A DNA stretch of 64,000 nt from Maylandia zebra. Taxonomy: Eukaryota; Chordata; Actinopteri; Cichliformes; Cichlidae. Position 1 is the stretch's first letter; each line of letters opens with the position of its first letter. The notes under the pieces were generated by a model. That model had not been told where the DNA came from and did not search any database. It worked only from the letters and a program-made list of their open reading frames with translations. Both the position numbers and the translations under genes were made by a program. Shown here in pieces: positions 34,401 to 49,600 of this stretch. The stretch spans positions 5,953,878 to 6,017,877 of the forward strand of contig NC_135174.1 of NCBI RefSeq assembly GCF_041146795.1. Direction: 5' to 3'.

Positions 34401-37400
34401 CTGATAGAAGACTGGGTAGACCCAACCAGTGCTCGCAGAAATAAAAAAGACATAATGTTTTTAACATTTCCTTCCTTTCAGTGAAAGGCCCTTGGTGTTC
34501 TTCAGGGCGAGCCCGGACAACGGCCGCTTTGTTCAGGCTAATTGTACACAGACATCTCCCTTCCTCTCCGATCTCACTCTTAGACCCACCAAGCATCCGA
34601 GGCCAACTCCAGCCATAGATCACATTCCTAAAAAGCTGAATATGGCTCGTGTGGGCTTGGCATTGCACTGCAAAAAGAACTGCTGAGTGAAGGGTTTTGA
34701 AGCAATCCACCCTGAGGAGATCAGTTTACTTTCACTAACGCTCTGAAGCTAGGAAAGGCCGAACATGAACAGGAGAACGTAACGACCACGGATCCCACTG
34801 CACATAAGACGCTGGAAATGGCTGAACAATAAAGCAAATAATCTTGCAAATGTTGCTGGTTGGAAAATATCTCTCAGTGGAATCAGGGCAGAGAGGATTT
34901 ATTCACTCAGCAGCACTGGATTCTGGGATTACCACATGCATCCATGGCACGTATTAGCCTGGGGTAAAAAAACATAAAACTGCATTCATTGTGACGAACA
35001 CGTAAACACGCAGTCTGCCCACAAGCCTGTTAAAGTACGCCTTTATTCATCACGACATGTCTTCAGCTGCAATAGCTGCTCACCAGTGGCGCCTTTTGTT
35101 TTCCATCCCGCAGCAATAACCCTCACATCAGATGGAAAGCCATGAAAAACTCCTAAATAAACAGAGATTTAAGAAACTTTTAGCATGTCTGCTGAGATTT
35201 AAAGCTGAATTTGCTGTGATCTAGGAGGAGTTATAATGTTATCAAACAAGAGGTTTTTCCTGGGTCACCTTGTGGAGCAACCTGTCAGGATTTAATATAA
35301 CTTTATACTGCCTCAGACAAGCTACACTACATAAAACGCTACTGTAGACTAACAGTGGTCACACCACAGGCCTCATGGCTCTGAGCTTTCTAAGTTGTGG
35401 CGTTCATGATGGATGACAAAACATGCCTGGATTAACAGGACAAGACCAGAAAAAAGCAAAAATCAAAGAAGACTATGTGAGAAGAAAGCGAGTTCAATCT
35501 GCCCAAACAGCAGAGAAATAACTTTATCCTCTTCTCTTTTGTCTAGTAATCAAGATTATGCAGCACAAATAATACCTCACATTAACCCATCCTTGGCTCA
35601 TGAACGATTCATAGAATAGATTACAATAAAATAAAGTTTTAAAAGATACATTCAGTTAAAATAAGATCTACGTGGTTTAATTCAATTCAATTTTATTTAT
35701 ACAGCACCAAATCACAACAACAGTTGTCTTAAGGCGTTTTATATTGTAAGGTAGACCCTACAATAATACATACAGAGAAAAACCCAACAATCATATGACC
35801 CTCTATGAGCAAGCACTTTGGCGACAGTGGGAAGGAAAAACTCCCTTTTAACAGGAAGAAACCTCCAGCAGAACCAGGCTCAGGGAGGGGCGGGGCCATC
35901 TGCTGCGACCGGTTGGAGTGAGAGAAGGAAGACAGGATAAAGACATGCAGTGGAAGAGAGCCAGAGATTAACTGTACTTGACTTTACCAATCAATCTATC
36001 TTCCTTCAGCAATTTTAAGTTCACCGCAAGTGACGCTGTACAAGATGGATAAAAAAAACCAACAGCAACAGTATTTTGGTGGAGAAGGTGGCAGTTTGTT
36101 GTAATACCCTGTTAACATTTAATATCTGGTCAAAACTGGGACAACTGGTGCTTTCCTGTGTCCCCTGAAGTTCTTCATGATCTGCTGTACCATTATATAA
36201 CACAGCCGAACGAACTATTAGTTGCTCTAATTTGTAAATTGTTTTGTAGAGATAACTAACTGACAATGAAAAGGAAATTATAAATATTACCAGTTGATTG
36301 GATATACTCCAATAAAGTATTTTATAAGCAAAACGGTGCAGGAGAGAAGTTAAGGTGAACCAGCTGAACATTACATTTTCTAAAAGGTAAAATTATGCAT
36401 CATGTTAGAAATTACTATCTGTAGGCAGGTATCTAGACCATATCCTCCAACACTTTTCCTCTTTAAAGAACCAGGGTCATATTACTGAGTTCCTTCCTTC
36501 ACAGGAAAATTGTTTAAGAAAAGAAAATTGCAGCTGCCAGAATTTATGTGAGACCTCTGTTTTTCTATCTTTAACATGTCAGCATGTCAGGCTGGCTAAT
36601 GTCATTTGCTAATGATGTCTTGGATGTGGCCTAATACTTGAAAAGACAGAACTCTTTAAATCTGCATTGTTCGTTTGAAGCATCACGGTAACTGGAAGAG
36701 GAGACTTCCATATCAACTATCAGCTTAAAGATGTAACTGTATGACTCCAAAATAGGACAGTCTCCTGATTAATTTTTTTTGGATGCTATTTTCACCCACA
36801 CCCACACACTTAACTAGAAATTTATCTGAATCTTTCCTGGGCAGAGCTCCATGGGTGTGGCGCTTTAGTGAAAGTGCACAACTGGATACTGTGGCTACAA
36901 TAAAATATGTTTTTTCTCTTTTCCCAAGGAACACTGTGTGAATAAAGCACAACATAAATCAATACAAACATACAGACTAAGAACTGTAAATGATTTACCT
37001 TTAGTGTCAGGAACTTGGCAAAATGTGCTTACTAGTTTTCCTACTGTGAGATAAGTATGAACATCAGTCTTTAGTCTAGGAACTAAAATTGGACCTAGAA
37101 CAAGGAGACAACTAGCCTAGCTTAGCATAAATAATGGAAAGGAGCTTGACTAACTCTTAAACTTCTAGAAAAATTAGACAACCATATACCAATACAGACA
37201 TTTCACTTGTATATTTGAATTAATAATTCTTTTTTTTGCCTTTGGGAAACCTGGCCTTTTTATTGCTCAAGGTGGAATCATAGTTTACTAACAAGGTGCT
37301 AACTTACTGGAATACAGTGTGTTTTCACTGGCAAGAAACATCCAAACTAAGAAGGAAGAAAGAAAGAGTAAAAAAAGAAGAGAAAAGCTACAAAGCTTGA

Positions 37401-37564
37401 AAACCAAAAAAAAAGAAGCTAAAAGGGTGCAAAAAAAGTAGGTCTTCATTACTTCATTAGTACAACTGTCACATCATACAGACATTTGAAACTTTGTTAG
37501 CATGAGAATATGTGCACAAAGTCCTTTCTCTACAAATAAAAAGTTGAAAGAAATGGTTCCTTGC

Positions 37565-37627
<63 letters not shown>

Positions 37628-40600
37628 GGCCCTTGGTGTCCCGCCTCTCTCCCATGTCACAATGCACTCAGTGTGGTCTGGCAGCATTGCTGCTCTGTCT
37701 GCTAGAAAGCTACTGGAATGCTAACTAAGCTCTTTATTCTCAGCCATTTGCAATGGGTGGACCAGATGATCTACAAGTTGTCTATGCAGGTCAGATCGTT
37801 TCCTTCCAGTTAAACCAAGGACATATGTAATCAGCAATTTGTAAACCGCACCACTGAGTCACTTCCTTGATAGTAGTCTGTTACCTTAGTGAAGTAGTAC
37901 ACACACTGCTGAAAGGCGAGCATGATGACCTCCTCTAGGACAGCTATCGTCTCTTCGCTGGCTGAACGGACGCAGGACATCAGAAGCTCTAACAATACTG
38001 AAAGGTATACATTCAGAAACGCATAAATGTCATGTAATCATATGGTTGGAAATGTGGACTGTGCTTCATAATGTTGCACTGTTTGGTTGCACTACTGCCC
38101 AGCATAAGATAAATAAGGAATATGATGAATTTTAAATTATGCCAGCAGAGATCAAGAATAAAAATCCGGAGTTGGAAACAAACAGAATAGCTCCTCTTTC
38201 ATTATTATCATGGTTACATGCTCTCTACAGCACCTAAACAACTAACCCAAGTTCTTTACTTCCTTGCTCTCATCATCTTCCTTCTCTGGTTCCTCCTTTT
38301 GTTCCTCCTCTTCTCGGGCTCTCCACTCCAGAATAAGAGGCAGCTGGTGCTGAATGAGCTGCAGCAGCTCCAGGCTGTTTGACATCCACACCACTAGGGG
38401 GTGCAGTCCAGGGATCAGCTCTTGAAGGCAGAGAAGAGTGGGGTCTTCTGGGTTTGAACCTTCGCACCTGAGACTGCAACACAGGAGGAAAGCTGTGCAG
38501 TGTTCTCTGTGAACTGTAATATAATTAGTGTCGGGGAAATAAAGAAAGCTCTGCTTACACTTCAGGCTGAACTGCAGCCAGCTCCTTGGTCTGCTCCTGC
38601 ACGACAAGATTAAAAGTTTTGGAGTGACTTAAAATAGCAATAGGTAAAATTGTAAGCCAGAGCCATCTGGGGGATATAACACAGTATTTCTCTGTTCTTC
38701 AGATAGTAACTTAATTTAGTAATTCAGTCCTTGGTTGCTACAGTGAACAGCAGTTTGAGTTCCTAAGAAATGATTCCCTGAAGAAAGTTCTGCTTTGGGA
38801 AATTAACTTTTGGAACAGAATTTTAAGCCTGATTTTCTCCCTGCAGACATTTTCTCTTTGGTCTCGGTGTGCTCGTGCTGGATGCACTCAGCAACACTTG
38901 AAAGTGACCTCTCCTTTGGTTAGCAGTGAAGCAGATGATTGAAAAAGACTGTAAGCACATCATGGCGACCAGCTATGGATCTCTTTAAATATTAACCTGT
39001 GCACATCCTTTTTTAAACATGAAATCTCTGATTTCCTGACATTGAACACATCTGGAGCAACTTTTTTTGCTTGTTGTTGTTATGCTCCACTTTAAAATGT
39101 GGCCGAGCTCCTTATGTCTGTTACTACAACTCACCCACATGGCACTCTGAACTCCACTTGCAATACGCAGCAGAAGCCTGCGTAGGTCTGACGTTTGAAG
39201 ACAAACTGATGAATACTGAACACACATGCACAACAGGAATGCAACAGTCAATGGTGGTCTACCACTGATGCTGCTACTGCTCCCCATAGCAACAATCTCC
39301 TTCACAATAATGTCCTCGTCTTCAGCTGCATAGGTAAGAGTCAGACTGTGGCCTTCAGGTGATTTTAGAAATGGAGGCCCTCCGCTCAAGGGCAGTTTGC
39401 AGTTTGGGCTCTGGTAGGTGATGCAGGTGCTACAGAGGATCTTTTCGCTTGTAGTTGCAGAAGTGGTGTGACCTAGAGTCCAGGAGGCGGCAGACAGGCT
39501 GGGTTCAAGAGCATCACTGATCACTTCCTTTATTTTCCAGAAAGAAACAAGAAACATGAAACATGAAGCAGGATTTGCACTTAAGAAAAAATCCAAATTG
39601 ATTAAAAGTAAAAGATTTTGGTTCTTGTGCCGTTACCTTGTGCATTGAAGCTAGAGGGTCTTTGAAAAGAAACAAGTAGTGCTGTCCCAACCCAATAATA
39701 TCACCAGAGCAAAGCGGTTCCTCATTTCTCAGCCCTTTTCCATTCTTAGTGACCACGGCATCCTGACGCGGGCAGAGAACGGTGGGTGCAACGGCGCTGT
39801 GGCGAAGGAAGTAGCAGTGTCTCGGAAGAATATCAGCGGCAAAGAGAAGGATATCAGCCTTTGACCCTTCCTTGTGACCGCTTTGTTGACCAACAACAAT
39901 ATTTGGGCTGGCAAGGAGGTAGATGACAAAGTCCTGAGTGAAGAAATAAATGACAAGTTACCAAACAATCACCAAGAGTTCACTATATCTCATCTTCTCT
40001 CAAATGTATTCCACCCTGTACAGTGCCGTTGTCTGCTGGTGCTTTGTTCAGGCATGCTCAAAGAATTTCTTTTAGTATATAAAGAAGCATTATGATTACC
40101 TGACCTCCCATGTGAGATTTTTATTTTATTTTTTACTTTGGTATTATTGTTTTGGTTTTACCTGCTTCTTTGATTACATTTAACTTCCAGATCTACTTGG
40201 TTTAATTCAATTCTATTCAATTTTATTCATACAGCGCCAAATCACAACAACGGTCGCCTCAAGGCGCTCTGTATTGTAAGGTAGACCCTACAATAATACA
40301 TACAGAGAAAAACCCAACAATCATATGACCCCCTATGAGCAAGCACTTTGGCAACAGTGGGAACTAAAAACTCCCTTTTAACAGGAAGAAACCTCCATCT
40401 TAACCAGGCTCATGGAGGGGCCCCCCCTCCATGAGCCTGGTTAAGATGGTGACCGGTTCAGGTGAGAGAAGGAAGACAGTATAAAGACATGCTGTGTTTA
40501 AGCACCAAAAGCTTTAGAATGGATCATAGTTTTGGTTCAAATCAGAACTTGCACAATGACCCAGTGACAGGTTCCAATACTTCTAATATAGCCTATGAAT

Positions 40601-43600
40601 GGTTGCCTGAAGAGGATTTAGTGATAGTAGGAAAGCTAAAAAACAAGAATGCAAAGATCTGCTTAATACAATTCAATGACAAGTGTCTGCACAGTGAATG
40701 CTAGCATGCTGTACTTGAGTATAAACAGTGGTAAAAAAAAACAGCATTTAGTAACAGAAAGGTGTGTCCACACAGGCAAGGCCAACATGGAAATCTGTGC
40801 TGACACAAAATCTGTGACATTCAGTGACTTCAGTAGGGTTCAACTTTTCTGAACTTTGAGGCGAGCAACGGAAGTGACTGTCACTGAGCTCAAACCATAT
40901 TTTAATTACCATATGACAGGATTGTAAATATATTTGAGGGTTATCCAGTTATCCAGGCAATCGAAGTCTGGAATGTCCGCTATCAACCAACCATCAGCAA
41001 TAAAGCAAATTGCTACTGGTGTGAATGCCATAGACATTCCAGACAGACCTCTGAGGTCTAAGTCATCGTAGGTGGAACACTACTATTAATGCTAACGCTA
41101 AACCTATATTTTAGAGAAGGTAAAAACTGATATATTTTTTTTATTTTTGTCTGATTAATTTCTTTGTACCTTGATTGCAGAGACTTGGGAGCACAATTTA
41201 AAGGTACAGTAAGTAATCTTTTGACATTATTTAGTAGAAAAAAAGACAGTTGTACTCATAAATATACATTGATTAGTGTATATGTACATCTTCTAAAAAA
41301 CTGATGCATTCTCACAAACTCGGAATGACTTCATTAAAAATACATGGCAGCGAGCGCTCCTGTGGGAATTTGGAGGGATAAGAAAAGATTTTACACACTG
41401 TATCTTTAATAAAAAAGAAAAAATACATATTCTGATTGCCCAAGTTTAAGAAAGCATATCAATCACTGAAGAGCCAGCAGCAGTCTAGTTGCGGTTGAAG
41501 AATAGCGTCAAAATTAAAGTTGAACAGATGTTGCAGATGTTACTCTGTCATCAGCTCAAGGTGCTTCTTAAATAGCGCCTGAATGTCCTTGTTAGACTTT
41601 CTAGTAATAGGTTTGCATTCAAGAATCATTTTCTTCTGTCTATGCTGATCTGACACATGCTGCAAACTTCACAAACCAAAGGGTAACGTGAAGTCGGCTA
41701 CATCGATCTTATATACACAGTCTGTGGTTAATCAGCAACATATCTGCAACATGTTAACAGACTGCATCCATTTGACTTTGTTTGGTCTGTAAAAAATGTT
41801 ATAAAAAAAAAGGCTCAAATCTGAGTAATGAGTGCTTTTGTAATGCTTGAGTTCATTTTATGGATAGTGCTGTGATCTGGAGACACAACTACACACTTTA
41901 GCCCTTTTGTTAATCACTAACAAAAAGAAAGATTGAATTTAGTGCATTACGTCAGTCCACCATCAGCTATGTAACAGTCTCCCTCAAACAAAGCTTAGCA
42001 GTCTGATCATGTGGAGGTACTGGAATTAAAATCTAGATCCAAGCCTGATTAGACAAACAATGTTTTATTAGCCCCAGTGAGTGGCAAGCATAGTGTGTAG
42101 AGATTATTATGTTTGACATTCCCCTTGTGATGCTTGTGTTTTCCAACTGGACAGATTAAAGCTGAATTAATGCACAAATAAACTCTTTAAACCTTTATAA
42201 TAGTATATCTTGGGGGTACATGATTATATTCTTATGAAGGGTATTTTGGGAAAGAGCTGTGACGCAGAGCTAAAGCACTGCAGAATCTGTGTATGTGTGT
42301 GTGTGCCTGCGTGTGTGCGGCTGTTGGCCACCGTTAAAAAACCACTGGTAATCAGTCAGGAAGCAGTGCCAGGCTTGTCTTCTTCTGTTTCCTGAACAGT
42401 GTTTTTATACTGACAGTTTTTCTACGTGCTGTTCACTGACCTTCACAATAATGATTCTTTCCGCTGCCTCTCACTTTCACTTAAGAAAACAATGGATTTT
42501 ACAGCACATGTAACACTATACTTTAAAATGTAATGGTTTGCATATGGAAATATTTTTTAAAGAAGCTGAAAACAACGTACATGCAGCTAAAACTGTAGAG
42601 CAGTCTAAATTTACCGTTAGCTGAGTCGTGCCCAAAAATTATACCTCATCGTTTTAGCTAACCACACCTAACAGAGGCAGAGCTACTGACTGACTATAGC
42701 GGTTTTTAAGTGTAGAATCTACCTAGCTAACTGATAAAGCAAGTTCTTGTTCTATGAATTTTATATAAATGCATTTCAACTTAACAACGCATTAAATTGT
42801 CTGGTGAAAACTGCATGGTGCTAAAAGACTGAAGCTAAAACTGCCTATTCCAGTCAAAAGTTAGCATGCTCAGCAGTTGACATAAAAGACAGCAACGTAT
42901 TCCATTGTGTTACTCAATGAGAGTAACGTATTCTGAATGCTTTGGATTCAGAATACTCTTAATATAAAATGAGTAACAGTAGGGTGGACATTAGTTGAGG
43001 CTGCACTTTATGCAGCGATTTCGTATAGAAAATTACTCGGCGCGTAAATAAAACAGGCCCGCGGCTGCGAACCGTAGTAAAGAGACCTCTGGCTAATATG
43101 TCGGGTTCCATGTCGGGCTCGTAGCCGAAAACTAGCTTTACTTTGTTGTCTGGGTCAACTTTGCTAACGAGAGACAGAGCGAGGCGTTGAAAGGCTGCTC
43201 CAACGGAAGTTATTGTTTTGGAGGAAAACACGAACACAGTGTACAGTCGAGTCTAAATAGCTTACTTACAACTGGGTTTGTCAGGCACTCTTTTTGGCTG
43301 CAGTGGTTATTATTATATTTACATGTTCCATACATGCTATGGCTGTAACACTCTGCCTATTGCCTTCATATTAAATAATTTTTTGAATAATACTTTTAAA
43401 AAAATATTTCTTCACGTCATTATGCGGGCCGCAAGTAGAGGTGGCATGGGCCCCGAGATTGAGAAACAGACTCAATCTCGGGGCCTCTCAATGTGTGTTT
43501 TGTTTGCATTTCCACCGGCGTGGAATTACCAAAAATAGAGAGGGCATAGCCTAATATATGAAGCAGGAAAAGATCGCAGTGTAATCCCTTTATTTCGCAA

Positions 43601-46600
43601 AGTAACTGTACTCTGATAACCACCTTTTTAAACAGTAACTGTAATGGTATACAGTTACTCATATTTTGTATTTTAAATACGTAATGCCGGTACATGTATT
43701 CCGTTACCCCCAACACTGGAAACAGAATCATTGTTATAGTGAAAATGTAACTATGAGTACAAGATAAAATGTTAAGATCCATTCTGGCCAACTGCAAAAA
43801 AGTATAGTTTCCTAATCCTAATCCTAGAAAGTGTTACCATTCAAAACATCTTAAGATGTTAACATTATAGGGTTTGAGAAGCTTGCCAAACATTTACCTA
43901 ACAGTTCTTTACTGGCTTGTCTCACTGTGTGTTAACAGACCTCTCTCAACTGAATTATAGTTGTTATTTATCTGTCTCTCTTCCACTGCATGTCTTTATC
44001 CTGTCTTCCTTCTCTCACCCCAATCAGTCACAGCAGATGGCCCCGCCCCTCCCTGAGCCTGGTTCTGCTGGAGGTTTCTTCCTGTTAAAAGGGAGTTTTT
44101 CCTTCCCACTGTCGCCAAAGTGCTTGCTCATAGGGGGTCATATGATTGTTGGGTTTTTCTCTGTATGTATTATTGTAGGATCTACCTTACAATATAAAGC
44201 GAAATGAATTGTCTGGTTTAAGCTCCAAGAGGGACACAAGAAAAATGCTTTGCTTGAGGCTTCAGAATGAGACCTCACTAACCAATGGGTGACCTCACAG
44301 TGGCCTTGTCCATCTTATACATACAGGCTATATTTAGGAAGTGTGAGGTGAGCCCCTTTGGGGGGGTCAATGTAGTGATCATGCTGGTCCAGGACCAGGA
44401 TAAATGAGGAGTGTTACATCTTTGCCATGCATATGGATAAAAATAATGCAGATTGCTCAAGTCCCAAACAGATGCAGATGATCAACAGTGGCAAAGCCTA
44501 AGAAGAGAATTTAAGGGAAATAACCAAATGAGTTTGCCAATACTGTTGTCTGCCATTATTTTTTGTTTTTGTTTCTTTTGTGGGAGTGAACAGTTGGTAG
44601 TGTTACCCAAACTCAGCATCCGGGACAAACTTCCACACAGTAAGTAAAAACACATGTGTAGTTATTATGAACAGGACCATTTTTTTAAATGTTGCACATA
44701 CACACTTTTTAGGTCTGTATGTAGTGTACTGTTATGCTGCTGGTTCTGTAAACATAATATGATAGCTATTGCAACTTTTTAGAACAAATAAATGAGGGAG
44801 CTCTGGCAGTAGCAGTAGAGGACATCAAAGTTAAGTGGTAACAATAACTTGAAATATAGTTTGGGATTCACCTTTCATGAGCACAATTCACAATTTTATC
44901 CCCGGGAAACTTTTAAAGCATTGATTACTTAACTATAAAGATAAACTTTATGTAATAGCTGAATTGTCATGACACTTTAATGCCAATTCAGCTTGTGTGC
45001 ATCAGTAATGCTAATGCAATGACACTGTAAAATACACTGCTAGTTTACATCTTTTTAGTGCGATCATATAAATAATGACCTGGTTGTTGCTGAAGGTTCT
45101 GAAGGTGAGGTAAATAAAACAGTAGCTAAAGTACACAGTGTAACCAAAAGTTTTTCAGTTTGATTATCACTTTCTGCATGTTTCCTGTCTTGTCCTATTG
45201 GCCGAAGAGGCAAATTGCCAGAAAAAATAAAACTGACATCAGATAGACCATTCCCTAAACGTACACTATTGTCTTTTTAGTTTTTTTTTTATCATATAAA
45301 AACACCACTCACCCGCTACTAAACTCTTTAAATGGACGATTTCAACACTCGAACATGTATAAAAAGCCAAAGCACTGACAGGCATTGCTGTTTCCTACTG
45401 CTGCTGACATATGATTGGAAAACTGCTTTTCGGGGTCAGATGCAGAGCGTGTGTTTGGATATGATACCTGCGCGGGGTTGTAGCCCTGCAGCAGTAGCAG
45501 GTATGGACAGTCGTGAGGAGGGTGAATAGAGTACTGTGTGGTGTTATCGTCGCTGCTCTCTGTCTCCTCCCTCTCCGACTCCTCTACTTCCTGCTCGCCT
45601 CTCGGCCTTGACGGACAGAGGTTCTCTGTTTTGGCCCCCTCTGAGGGAGCTGCAAGGCTGTGAATGTGATTCTGTTCTGGATGCTCAAAGCTTTGCACTG
45701 ACGTTTGATTCGGGCACTCGCTTTCATCCTTGACACGTTTTTCGTGATCTGTGTCGTGTTTGGTCTCTAAGAGGTCCATCTCACTTTTGCTCCTCCACAG
45801 TTTCTGGCTCCGGCTCATGGTTTTCTCTATGAGGGTGGAGGTCACTCTGGAGCGGCTCTTCTGCAGCTTACGAGCCTGAGCATTGATACCTGAGAGGGAG
45901 ATGAATAAACAAATAAGAGAGCTGGGAATAGCGTTGTAACTACATCCAAACTGAGCTGCAGTAAAAATATACAGAGCTCAGGGCTAATGGAATGTGGTGA
46001 TAGAGCAACACCCTTTTTTTTCTTCCTGAAGCAAGGTGAGGTGTGTGTGAGCCTCGGTCATTTGTCCATGGTGTGTTTATGCCAGGATGAACACAGAAGC
46101 ACCATACAGGAAACAGACCTCAGTGGAAAGAAAGAGAGCTCATGGAAAAAAAGAAGAAAAAACGGCACCCCCGCAGCAGGCATCTACAAGCTGACACCGA
46201 TAGAAGGCCATCACAAGCTGTGCCATTCATAAAAGCAAAACACATAACAGGACACAGTCTTACACTACGAACACAGCTGTGTCAACCACAGCTGGGGCCC
46301 CTAGTAGAAATGATTGTAGAAAATAGTCCAGCCAGTGCTGTTACAGTACCACGGAGTGTTTGTGTCAGGTATCTGTGGAAAGTTCTGGTGTTTTTCTTCT
46401 GTCACATCATCCCTTGTAAGGCCAATTAGATATTGTAGCAGTGTAAATCTTTTACAACATTTTGCAGCAAGCAGTGAAGTACAAAAGATAGGGTGTGTCA
46501 CTGGAAGAAATCTAATTAAACAAGTGTGTCTGCGACATCAATTACATTTAAAGTTTTAAAGAACATTTTAATGGAACTGAGAGCAAATGTGATCCCCAAA

Positions 46601-49600
46601 TTTGCAGCAGAAATTGAAAAGAAAGGAAAAAAAGAAATAGTAGACCTATTAAAATATAGCTTGGCCTATGTGGCTTGGCCTACTTTCACTGGAACAACAA
46701 CGTGCCAACAAACCACATTTTTACTGTGAGAACTTTAAAACTGGGCTTAACACTGACAATGCTTCATTTACTGGTGAAGACTCCTATTCCAGGGCATGCA
46801 CCCTGGTTCAGGATGTGGTATAGTGTGCAGCGATAACTCCTTATTGCCTTGTGGCTATAGCGTACCAGCAGTGATGGTATCCTTCTCTTTGGATGTCTTC
46901 TCCTCTACTGAACTTCTCTTCTGGATTTCGAATCGTCTTGCCAAACCATCTCTGGGTTTCCACAGCGACTGCAGGAGGAGGGGTTTTTCATGGTCGCCCA
47001 GTACTCGGAAACCTTCTGTTCTCCACGGATGATTACTAATGGAACCAATGGTGTCACAGAGAACGTAGGACTCCGCTTCCTCCTTTCTCAGGCCATACCT
47101 AGATCACAGTTAGCCATGTTATCATCCTTTCAAACCCAGAGACAGAGCACTAAAACAGTAGGCAGCAAAATTTCTCCTGAGAATTTCTCCTGGACAATAT
47201 CATTAATTCTCTTGAGACCGAAGCATTACATTCAGAAGCACTCAAGGTTTATGTTCGCTTGTTAGCAGCTAACTATGCCTGTTTCTTCACAGTGGGTTTA
47301 TTAAATGTTTCTTGCGTAAAACACCCTTCTGCTGTGTCTAGAAACAAATTTCTTAAAAGAAGTGACAGCAAATTGCAAAACTTTATACTGAGCTCAAAAA
47401 TGCTTAAATGCTCTGAACAAGTGAGAGAGACTGTTCTTGAGTGCAATATTAGCTCATCACCAAAAGCAACTGCTTTCACATAAGTGTTTATATACATTAC
47501 ATGCAGTACTATGTAAAAGTGCAATAAATTTCTTTATACTTTACTAGGATAATGGAAAGGAAGTGCAGCAATTTACTGATTATATTGTTTTTCTATTCAG
47601 GTTTGCTAATAGCATTGGTAAAATGTTTGGTATTATTCACGTGTTGAGAAAGAAATTAAAGCATCTGTTTTCATAATTTCATCAGTTTTGACAAGATTAA
47701 TCACCCCCTAAAACCCGTTGCCATTGATTTTCAGTTTAATTCTTGCATAATTTGGCATGTCTAAGTCTTTTCTTTCCCCTTTCCTTCCTTAAGAATCACT
47801 TTTTGAGCTCTCCACTGAAACATTTTCTGTTGAGGCTTCAATGAAGGGGGTGAAATGCATCTATCTGACCCTGTTTCAGGTTTTTCCAGTTTCTTAAGAA
47901 CATGACTTTTAGATAATGTTCATCTGGCACATTTGCTTTCATCCATCACTAAACATTCCTCAACATTTTTTAAGGACACACTGCATAATGCTGAGATATG
48001 TCAATTTTCAGGCTAATATATTTCTGGGAATCTACCCTGTTGGTACAAAAATAAAATTTTATGCCCCTTAGATTTTGTTATCCTCAGCACTTTTGTAGGA
48101 TCAGCTAAAAAAAATGGGAACAAATTGTGTGCTTGTGACAAGCTTTTAGTAACAAACTTTACTGTTCTTTGCTAAGTTGTCTATAATGTGTAGACACAAC
48201 ACTGATTCATCCCTTGAATTAGATGAGTTTTTGTGCTTGAATGATTCATTTACCAGTGTTAAGTGGTAAACAAGTAAGTAAAATAAAAAACCCAAAACAT
48301 TCCTCTGAAAATGTCAGGTACAAGGACGGGACTGAATCAGCAGCTAACGTCAAGAGAAAAACTAAAAGACCTTTAGAAAATCTGGAGCTCTATTGCTAAA
48401 AACACTTACAAATTAAAAGAAAGTCTTCGTCTTACAGTACTGTACTAACTTTACAATTTATCAATATAATTTTGACTGATAAACCTTCATAGACAAACAA
48501 ACACAAGGTCAAATAAGTCAAACTGACTAACTTACTGTTTGCTAAGCCATTACGCTACTGCTAATGTTAGCAAGCACTGCCTGTTAACTGAATCTTCAAG
48601 CCTTTAATCCTGCTTCACTTTTTCATCTTTTTATGTAGAGTGCATACATCCAACCTAACAAATCTACCATATCATTGACAAACTATTATGTGTGCATAGA
48701 TTTCTTAGCAACTAGTTGCACATTTGTCCATACAACAGAATTAATATTTAACTTTAGAGTTGTTTTGTGCTTGCTTGTTGAATGTTAATCCAATATTCAC
48801 TTTACTTTGGGCTTTAATTCGATTTCCATTTGCTCCTGAGGGAAATATCTGTATTTAAAGATGCTAAAACCCAACTTTGTTTGCCAGCTAGTTGCTAACT
48901 ATGTCTGCCTTTGTTGCCGTGCATGTAGTGGGTTTTTAAGAGCTGGAAATGGGTTTGCTGGGAGTGAACCAAGTAAAAAATGCTTCAGGCTGTTAGAAAC
49001 TCAACAATTAGCTCCAAGAGGCTAAAATGTTTGGTATAATTGATGGAAGCTGTAGAAACTAGGGGTGATTCTTAGTGGTTTCTTCACTGTTGGCACCATT
49101 TTTAACTTTACATATTGTAATGGGTCAATGGTTAACATTAAAGGAATTAATGCAGCTTTGACACATTTGTCTTCCAGATGTAACAGACCCTCCTTTTATT
49201 CTGTTTCTTTGAAGTAGTCAAAGCAGTATCTTATGAATATTACAATAAACCTGTTTTCATTACACAAAAAAATAATTATTTGAGAGTGTTTGCTGAACCG
49301 TTACTAAATGCATAAAGTAGTAATGGCATATTTAAATGTCACTGCTGCAGAGAATTATTTTCACTAAGAGAAAAGAGTCATGATTTACTCCTTCCTCTAC
49401 AAAGTGAATACCGCTTGCATTAATCATCCCATTATGTTTTTTGGCTGAAATATAAGCAAACGCTGACAGACACTGATTCTCTAGAGGCTGCCTCGGAGCT
49501 GGGCCACACTGGCTGTCTTTAACACAAGCCTGTGGTTTTCTCTGGTCCTTTTCAGCAATACTAACTCAGTGGCCCTGTGTGCACTATACTGCAGTTATAA

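Larger units (their letters stand above)
34182..37884. other. radil intron 11
   Basis: Contains one non-autonomous element (35675-35972) and a CA microsatellite (37567-37625). Otherwise no exon-like or repeat-family sequence that I recognise. Confidence 0.4.
39934..45467. other. radil intron 5
   Basis: The largest intron of the gene (5.5 kb). Holds two non-autonomous tail elements (40196, 43985), a short MITE-like repeat (41205) and a DNA-transposon-like repeat (about 42895-43722). No hidden exon recognised. Confidence 0.5.

Noticed and set aside
37469..37687. Minus-strand ORF with a VCVCVC run
   Set aside because: Translation of a CA microsatellite, no splice or homology support.
42959..43237. 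92-codon minus-strand ORF
   Set aside because: Falls in the CG-rich interior of a non-autonomous repeat; no recognisable protein motif.
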